64,000 nucleotides of DNA from Symsagittifera roscoffensis (lineage: Eukaryota; Xenacoelomorpha; Acoela; Convolutidae): positions 57,854,759 to 57,918,758 of the forward strand of contig NC_087063.1 in the NCBI RefSeq assembly GCF_963678635.1, given 5' to 3'. The notes beneath the pieces were generated by a model, which was not told the origin of the DNA, made no database searches, and worked only from the letters and a program-made list of their open reading frames with translations. Positions 57,077 to 64,000 of the stretch are shown in pieces (positions within the stretch are counted from its first letter, which is position 1; each line of letters starts with the position of its first letter). The position numbers and the translations under genes are program-made.

Positions 57077-59733
57077 CCTGCATCATCCCATATCGGTGAT
57101 TCGCTCTCCAAGCTCGCCCGATCAAGCGTTCTCAAGACCTCCAGCACCTCGAATTTTGGAGGCATTGAGCCTCTCATTTTCTTAGCTTGAGTCGTCCATG
57201 AGTTTATCTTGATATCGCAGGTGTGGAAATAGACCGCCGCCGTATATCCAATGAACAAGGGGTCCCAGCCATCGGTGAACTCCACTTGCTGTCTCTCTAC
57301 CGTAGCTCTCGCGAACAGGGATGGGACTACCAGGGGGCTATTCATCCTCAGGGTCATTCTACTGACTGTTGGAAACTCAGGAATGGTTGCGGGTAAGATC
57401 TCCTTCTCTAGTGTCGCCTCCAGCTCCTTTTTTTAAAACTCGAAGCTCTTTTTCCACGCGGGGATAATCAGGATCTCTTGTCCGTTCGCTGTCAGGGGAT
57501 TCAGGTTCCAAAACTTGGGATACGTGTCAATGGGGCCTTCACGTTTTCCCCCCCTCCTGCACTGCAGTTGCCCCCGGAAATTAAACACCACCAACTCGGG
57601 ATCTTTCACCTTCCCGAAGAGCACTGTATTACTCATCCGCGCCCTGAGCACCTCTTGTTGACACCAGTTCAGCGCCGTCCCATCCAACACGCTTATTAAG
57701 CTCACGTGCACCACTGAATGGCGGTATGCAGCCACTAGAGGGTCTGGAAATGCTTATGTCACCGCTGGTCCGTAAATACAAGTCACGACTTCCTCTAGTC
57801 CTCTGATCACCCTCACTGGGTCAGACCTCATCTCCAGGCATAGATCGGTCAGTGGAGGGATACCACCATTTGCCTCCCTCCATTCCTCTCTCGTCTTCGG
57901 GTTCTTTTCCTCACCGGTCATGTGTCGATTTTGCATCAGAAGATACTCCACCAGCAACGTCTTCAGTCCCGCCGCGCGCTTGTACGAGTAAGTGTCTATG
58001 CTCGAGTGGGTCTTTCCCATCGACAGGGGTTCCCCGTATTTCATCAACCGATGAAAAGACACCAATTCGCCATGAGTCAGGAGCACCAATGCCAGATCCC
58101 ATCAATCCGAAGTGTCTCTACACCCCGACTGAACATGTACGCTGGACCCATGTTAAACAAGTACCTCTGATAAACTAAGTATAGGGCTAGCAAGAGGCTT
58201 ATGTGCATGTTCAAGAGTTCTTGTACAAAGGCCCCGAAAATGGTCTCTCTTGCACAAAACACTCCAGCCATGAATTTCTTCTCCCAATAAGGACTCAAGA
58301 ATTCCAGCATCTCGTGATTTCTCCTCGTCCTCAGCTCACCGTTTGCATGTTCTCTCCAGAATCCTCCAATGGTGACCTCGTTCGCTGCCGTGACGAACCT
58401 AGCCACCGTCATCTCCCTGCTCTCGGCTACCTCCAAATGTTCCTCAAGAAATTCCCAGATCTGCTTCACGAGAGGTGGGGCACTCTCCCTTGTCTTGTCA
58501 GTAGCATTCTATAGTTTTGGTGTTAGAAACGGCCACCTGCCTCTCTCTTGCATTAGTCGATACACCATTTACTCCAGTTGCTTTTCAGTCGCAGCCACAT
58601 TCTTCCTTTCGTTGCTTGGTCCCTTCGATTTGCTCGTGGAGCTCGTGATGGTCACCTCCATACCTTGGAACCATGAGCTGGCTGTCAGGTGACTTATTAT
58701 CGGGTGGTCATCCCCTATTGTCGGACTGAACTTCAGCTGCCTGGCGAGATTCGAGATCTCAAGTAAGAGGACCTCATCCAGTACAATGAGTATGTCTGCC
58801 AATTCATAAAATCCCCTCAATGATCATCCCTTTTCTCCGGACTAAACTTCAATTGTCGAGCAAAGTTCGAAATCTCATGTAATAGGACCTCGTTAAACAA
58901 AATGAGGATGTCTGCCAACTCGTAGAATCACCTCAAGGCATGAGATACGTCCGCCCACGCCGCCGCCAGTTCTGACTTCCGTAGTCTCAAGTTTGTAGGT
59001 TCCAGCTCTCGATTGGGAGCTGCCATCAGGATCCGCCATGCGTTCCCTTCGGCTATTAGAATCAAAATAGCATTCACAAACTGCGGAGCAGGGGGCATGC
59101 TCGCGTATCCGGGGGACGTCGTGAATGCCACTTTCGTTTTGTTTCCAAATCGCGAACTGACGTTTTTCTGTATCTGGTTCATCGCGGCAAACAACGTCCG
59201 GATAGCCTCCCATATTTTCTTTGGCGTGGGCTCATTCCCTTTCAGCTGCTCTAGAAGCCCAGCCGCATGCAGGTGATCGTTCATTCCCGCGAACAGCAGC
59301 AGCTCTGGTTCGCAGGGCATCTCTGACTCTATCGCCACCACCAAGGTCAACATCTGGTTCAATTCTGCACCTGGCAGCGAGTATACTAGAGTTTCTGGCC
59401 AGAACAACTTGGGAGACGTTCCTTCGAAGTCCGATCCCGTCACGATGATCACTCTCGCGGCTGCTGAATCCGCTCTGTCGTACACTGCCAGTGTCTTGGC
59501 CAATTGAGCATTGCCACAGGGTTTCCCATATCTTGGGTTGTCTGCTAATCTCGCACCCTCTTAAGCGGCGTCTGGCAACTCCATCTCTTTTGGGTCCAGT
59601 AGCTTGACCCCCACCCTCAACTGCGCCGGGGTTGCCAATCTGATTCTGGCGATACATGTTTTGTGCTTAGGGGGCTCCACTATGAGTCCCGGCTCCCCAG
59701 CAACTTGAGAGGTCTGTAATTTATCGGTCCCAT
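57073..59733 (-). pseudogene. accessory ORF 3: second SGNH-like protein (element B)
   Basis: ATG at 59733 overlaps the ORF 2 end (stop TAA at 59721-59723 in the third frame). Pieces: 58928-59503 with VIIVTGSDFEG, LLFAGMNDHLHAAG and AFTTSPGYASMPP; 58569-58820; 58077-58469; 57754-58089 with CIYGPAVT; 57433-57735; and 57073-57357, ending with TGA. The GSDF and GMND motifs look closer to SGNH blocks I and III than in element A. Frameshifts, a stop near 59,560 and a local duplication break the frame. Confidence 0.66.
58705..58936 (-). repeat. diverged 115-bp tandem duplication in element B ORF 3
   Basis: About 58705-58820 and 58821-58936 carry the same ordered blocks (TCGAGATCTCAAGTAAGAGG versus TCGAAATCTCATGTAATAGG) but differ at many positions. 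For a tandem repeat this divergence is high, suggesting that the second unit came from another family member, for example by template switching during reverse transcription. Confidence 0.7.
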
Positions 59734-61951
59734 GACTGATCTCATGGGAATCCCGGTCAGATCAGCCGTCTTCATCATTCTTGCTCTTGAGAAAAGCGTC
59801 TCGAGGGCCTTTAGCCAGTCTACGCACTGGTGCCGAATCAAATCCTCGTGTGACACATGCTTGAGCCCCAGGACTTCTGCCAACTCCTGTCTGCACTCCA
59901 GATCCTCCAGGTCCAACTCCTTTACTTTCTCCAGATATCGCGTCCGGCTTGCCTCCGCTGGCTTCTCCACTCTCTTATTCTCTACCACTACCACTGAGGA
60001 CACCACTGAACTTTGGGGCGTTAATGACCCCGCTTCTTCAGCTTCCATTGGCGTGGAACCCGGTAATCTAGTCCGGCTGCTTCTCGAGCTGTCTCCTGAG
60101 TTGACTCCCAATCCCAGGCGACTGGACAGGGGTCTTGTGGCAAGGAAACGGGAATTTGGGGGTGGACCGAATGTGAATCGGGCCGTCTCAAACAGGTCTG
60201 CCTCCAACTCATTTGTGCCTCTGGAAGACGTCATTCAACCACTCCACGCCCCTAGACCTGTGGAAGTGGATTCCATCTGAGGACGCATCCTCTGGGAAGG
60301 ACCGCTCCATCTGGTCGGCTACGTCCAACAATCTGACGGGGAGGACACTCCTTTGATGTATCTGCCTGATTATCTCGTTCAGGACCCGCACTTTCTCGAT
60401 CATTTCCATCGCGTGTTGGTCAGCCATCATGTTGTAAGGGATGGTGCAAACTGTGAGTATGGCAGGGTCCATCTGAATCCGCAATTCCTCCAGGATGCAG
60501 CTAATTTTGCCGTGTAGCCTCATGACTTTCCTTAATTCCCCTCTGGACACATCATTGGTCCCCATCATTAGAGTCACTGTGTACATCTTAGCCATTCCTA
60601 CCATCTCGAGTGATGCCAACATCTGCGGCGTTGCGGCTCCAGAGAAACTCAAGACTCCAGTCTGCCAGTGCGACCGGATTCGGGTCAGCACCCGTACCAG
60701 GCTGTCCCCTACATTCAGGTGAACTGCACCCTCCTGTATTCGCGGCTGTGTGTAGTGTTCAGCCCAAGACGCGTTATGAAAGCAATCCCTTCTCGCCGGC
60801 TGCGCCACGTTCCAATCCATGCGGTTGTGCCTGTGGTATCTGCCCACCGTGTTTTTCTTATAGCTTGCGATTACCACGCTCCTGACCGGTTGCTCTCTCC
60901 AAGTTGGGGGTACATCCGCTCTAGCTGGACTTTCACGACTTCTCAGCTGTAGCCTCTCATGTAACTCCTTAAGACGCGACGAGCTCCCGCTCACCTGACT
61001 GCCGTTCGGGGTTGAGCTCGGGGTGTATCCCGGCAGTGCCACGTCCATCAATGGGCGTATCGGTTGCGTCTCCGAACGAAGCAGGGAGGACGCTGATTCG
61101 GTTGGTATCCATACTTCCAGCCCCTCGTTTATGTGTTCTTGAGCGGCGCGGTCCAAGTTCAATCGTCCCTTCGACCTGAGAGCCTCATCCACCTCCATAC
61201 GCGACTCCGGCCTTGAGCTTGCAACAACTCGCTCCGTCGTCCTGGTTTCCTTTTCCTTTTGTTGGTCGAGCTCTCGTTGTCGCCGCTAGATCCTTTCAAG
61301 TTCCGACTTCAACTGCTCGCAATTCGGCGCGTTCTATTGCACCCTCTGTTCTTGCTGGTATTCTGCTCTCAACATCTCAAGGTCACGACGCGCCTGGTCC
61401 TTCTCCAGGATCGCCTGGTCCCTCTCCAGATTCGCTTGATTTCTCTCGAGCTTCGCGCTGTCCCGGTCAAGATTCGCTCTGTTCCTCTCCCTCTGCGCCC
61501 TCTCAAGTTCCCTCTTCAAGTTGCTGATGTCAGGATACGTCTCTTCCGTTTGCTGGGTTCTCGTCATATAAGGTGGCTTGCTAATGGACTGGCTAGCTGA
61601 TGACGGCCTGACCGGCAATGGGAATTCTCCCGCGCCGTACTCAGTGTTGTTGCTTCAGCCAGGATTCCTCGCCAAGTCGAATCCTCTCACCCTTTCATCC
61701 ACGTTCCAGGATAGCCATCTCGTCTGTTCCTGATTGGATATACCTTCCGTGGTGTAGCCGACCATCAAGACAGCTTCGGTCGCGGACTCCCTGCACTCAC
61801 ATTGCTCCTCTAATTGCAGGATGGCATTCGACATCACTGCCATCCTCTCGTCCACTTGGGTGTAGTCCAGGTCCCTCAAGCGTCTGTACAACTCATCGAG
61901 CGCAGGCCTCTTTAGCGCCGCAGGCATGGATTTCCAAAATTGAACAGCCAT
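59721..61951 (-). pseudogene. accessory ORF 2: coiled-coil/SGNH (GDSL) hydrolase (element B)
   Basis: ATG at 61951. N-terminal region with LDELYRRLRDLDY (matching YRRLMDRD in A). A coiled coil at 61334-61618 is built on a repeated LERNQAN/LERDQAI 7-residue unit. The SGNH domain in 60209-61198 has NVGDSLVRVL, SGAATPQML, MMGTNDVSRGE and SDGIHFHR, the complete Ser-Gly-Asn-His set. The C-terminal part (59680-60234) contains VDWLKALETL. Frameshifts lie near 61,640, 61,200-61,330 and 60,220. In both elements block I reads GDSLVRVL exactly, the best conserved stretch of the protein. Confidence 0.8.
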
Positions 61952-62430
61952 TTTTACAATTTCTGGATTATCTCGCGCACCAACCAACTCGAGAATTACC
62001 GTACCAACTTGAGTGTTACCGTACCAACTTGAGTACTTGAGAAATATCTTGCGAATGTTGCTGATCGTGAATTTTGTTCAAGAACTTCTATTCTCTTTTT
62101 AATGAGTGTGTTTGGGTCGTCAACCTCGATTTAATCAAATCAATCTGAAAGTAAAATCCACATTTTAGACTAAGGTGTCATGTTCCTACCCTAAACCCCC
62201 CCATAATTGTAGTTAAAAGCTTATTCCTCCATCTGTTTTACTAAAATAATTCGATTGGAAGTTTTTAAGAGCATGCAGATTCATTTAATATTTTAGCACC
62301 ATAATTTTTTAAATTATAATTGTCATGCCAATCACGTTAAAATCCATCTACCTGCCCTAAGGTCCCCATGTACCCTTACCCAAGATCCACATGTACCTCC
62401 AACTCAAGACCTCCGTTGTCCACCTGTAGC
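61952..62430 (-). other. gap before the SGNH gene of element B, with a candidate splice acceptor
   Basis: 479 nt of AT-rich DNA. On the - strand GGATTTTACTTTCAG ends at 62145, about 190 nt before the SGNH ATG. It matches in place the acceptor-like site at 41613-41629 of element A. No open frame. Confidence 0.5.
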
Positions 62431-63003
62431 TCAGGCGATACTCAAGTGGTATTTCTTGTGTAGGTGTACCATTATCTCAGTTTCTGCGAAGACCATGTGT
62501 AGGATGGCATATAACTCCCTTGGGCTCAATTTGCCCCTGTTTGGGTCATAAACAGGCATCGAGACCTCCACTATCCCTCTTTCAATCACGAAATCTCTCA
62601 GTCTCGTTAGTGCTAACATCACGTGCTCAGGATCTATCGTATTCCTTTCATTGACCCTCGTCACTAGAAAGCATAGGTATTTGCCCGGGACTTGTGCCAC
62701 TGATGGGGGAAGCGCAGCCATTCCTCCCAGCCCCGGTCTCTGACTGAATAGAAACTCCACGTTCTGGTATTCTCTCTTGAAGTCGGCCTCCTGTCTCGAT
62801 TTGAAGCTCATGCCCGTCGTTATACAGATCGCGCTAATCCTGTCTGACAGAATGAAGTCGCTGTCCGTTATCAGGTTGTTCTCCGAGTAATCACTGGTGA
62901 TTTCAAATTTCGTTTTGAAATTTCGTCCTATGGTAGGCTCGGCTTCTTCCTCGCCCAGTTCTAGCCCGTTGGTCTCTCTTACTTCCCTGAGTTTCTTTAT
63001 CAT
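62431..63003 (-). CDS. accessory ORF 1: macro-domain protein (element B)
   Basis: Intact, 190 aa. ATG 63003-63001 shares one base with the pol stop TGA (63005-63003), giving TGATG. Motifs: AICITTGMSF, ADFKREYQNVEFL, PGLGGMAALPP, GKYLCFLVTR, ALTRLRDFV, SMPVYDPNRG, AILHMVF and a final HLHKKYHLSIA. Order and spacing fit an OARD1-type macro domain. It is the only accessory ORF with a full, uninterrupted frame in B apart from ORF 4, and it is colinear with the A copy, so purifying selection on the lineage is likely (inference). Confidence 0.75.
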   Translation of the reverse strand: MIKKLREVRETNGLELGEEEAEPTIGRNFKTKFEITSDYSENNLITDSDFILSDRISAICITTGMSFKSRQEADFKREYQNVEFLFSQRPGLGGMAALPPSVAQVPGKYLCFLVTRVNERNTIDPEHVMLALTRLRDFVIERGIVEVSMPVYDPNRGKLSPRELYAILHMVFAETEIMVHLHKKYHLSIA

Positions 63004-64000
63004 CAAATTTTCGGCGTGTTAAGTCCTACCCCCACTCCCCGGACAAAAATATTTATCGACGTCCCCGTCGATGATGCTGGGTCTAAATTATCTGGGGGTA
63101 TTTCGAGCGGCCTGTCGGTTGCCGTCCAACCGAAGAGGGGATCTTCCGTTCTCACGTGTTGTTCTGCTGACACGTCGACCTGCTGGATGCTTTGCCCTTC
63201 ATCTCCTTTGCTTTTGACCTCACGCATCCACTCTAGTATTCTCAGGTTCGTGTTCTCCCTCCTCTCTATCTCGCTCTGCTCTAGATCTGTTTCTTGTTCT
63301 GGTGTGGTGTAGTCTTCCTTCAGGTAGTGTTCTCTGTCGTTGATGATTTGTCATTCATCGTCTGCCACCAACTCGCCCACACTCAGTAACTCGTCGCCCA
63401 ATTCATCAGGCCGTATCTTGTCAATCAAGAAGTCATCCCCGTACTTGTTGTACCTCATGCCTGTCCGCTTAAGATTACCGCTCCTGGTTCCTGCCGTTAT
63501 CGGCAAGTCTCGTTCCGTTCAATTTGGCACCTCGTCCTGCTCCGGATCGTTCCAGGCTTTTTCCACAAATGATTCTGCCTCTGAATCCGCTTCTATCTTT
63601 TCATTATCATCCAAACTCAAGTCCTCGTTGCCATCATTTTTCTCTCTGGTGCTCTTTTCGTTCACCTCGCAAGCTGGTTCCACCAATGGATACTCGAGTT
63701 CCTCCTTATTCTGCGGTACGCACCAGTCTTCTGTGGATGGGACATGAGGTTTCAAGTTTTCATAATGCGCTGCACGCCTTGTACTCAAACGGTAGAACCG
63801 TCCTTTTTGGTGTACTTCCGTTATCATGAATGGTCCTCTCCAATTCGTAAGTAGTTTCTTTGTCCCTTTTGGAGATATGACATTCTGGAAGACCCACACG
63901 TACTGGCCCACTGCATTTGGTTTTGCTTGCAGTATCTTTTCATCGTATTTCTTGCGCTGTCTCATTTGTGCTTGCGCAGTATTCCTCCTGCAGAGCTCGT
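63003..64000 (-). pseudogene. integrase C-terminal region and acidic tail of pol (element B, partial)
   Basis: 63519-63965 encodes the end of the integrase: QYVWVFQNVI, WRGPFMITEVHQ and GRFYRLSTRRAAHYENLKPH, the GPY/F-like module, followed by an Asp/Glu-rich tail. A stop at 63519-63521, another near 63351-63353 and frame changes follow, then 63003-63227, ending with NIFVRGVGVGL and TGA. The catalytic core lies beyond the window. The frame is intact where element A has TAA at 39795. Confidence 0.8.

Larger units (their letters stand above)
51692..64000 (-). mobile_element. giant LTR retrotransposon B (partial, decayed)
   Basis: Reading right to left on the - strand: the integrase C-terminal tail (from beyond 64,000), macro ORF, gap, SGNH ORF, SGNH-like ORF, linker ORF, large unknown ORF, PPT and LTR. 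Order and protein motifs equal those of element A but sequences are strongly diverged, and the LTR shows no visible similarity. The 5' part with gag, protease, RT and the 5' LTR lies outside the window. Several frameshifts and stops show that it too is dead. A and B meet tail to tail at about 51,692. Confidence 0.88.

Noticed and set aside
56094-57190. + strand frames opposite the element B ORF 4
   Set aside because: Mirror of an intact - strand ORF that has a colinear counterpart in element A.

Overview
The window looks like an AT-rich invertebrate nuclear genome. Spliced genes have short introns and U-rich TTTCAG-type acceptors, which fits a nematode or similar small ecdysozoan (inference, about 0.5). 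It splits into a repeat-rich host half (1-27,100) with three recognisable gene models, and a more GC-rich half (27,573-64,000) that is almost entirely two related giant LTR retrotransposons.

Host half. Left edge: the 3' end of an unrecognised + strand gene (to 808), and a - strand coiled-coil/Tudor gene (exons 3186-3825 and 862-1220) running off the left edge. 5.5-7.8 kb: a decayed reverse-transcriptase-like element. 9,866-10,856: a two-exon - strand histone-fold gene of the POLE3/Dpb4 type. 11.4-19.1 kb: tRNA-like and composite repeats, an unknown exon in three copies, and a fresh 1.8-kb tandem duplication. 19.8-21.0 kb: three copies of a 407/408-bp unit. 23,808-26,386: a three-exon - strand TMEM55/PIP4P gene. 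Short interspersed repeats fill most of the rest.

Giant element A (+ strand, 27,573-51,691, 24.1 kb). It has LTRs of 907 and 910 nt with TG...CA ends, a 3.1-kb leader carrying an iterated CCGGAGGGGTC motif, and gag, protease, RT, RNase H and integrase of Ty3/Gypsy order. Beyond pol it carries about 9 kb of further genes: a macro-domain protein, a coiled-coil/SGNH-esterase protein, a second SGNH-like protein, a small linker ORF and a protein of about 960 aa with no recognised fold. The copy is dead: many stops and single-base frameshifts, and a rearranged integrase.

Giant element B (- strand, about 51,692 to beyond 64,000) lies tail to tail with A. Its LTR is different, but it has the same accessory genes in the same order, strongly diverged in sequence and with different lesions. 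Comparing the two shows which ORFs are real: all five accessory proteins, their order and their overlapping stop/start junctions recur in both. The most notable content is therefore a giant retroelement lineage with a conserved, apparently polycistronic cassette (macro, SGNH, SGNH-like, linker, large unknown protein) in the position where retroviruses carry env.
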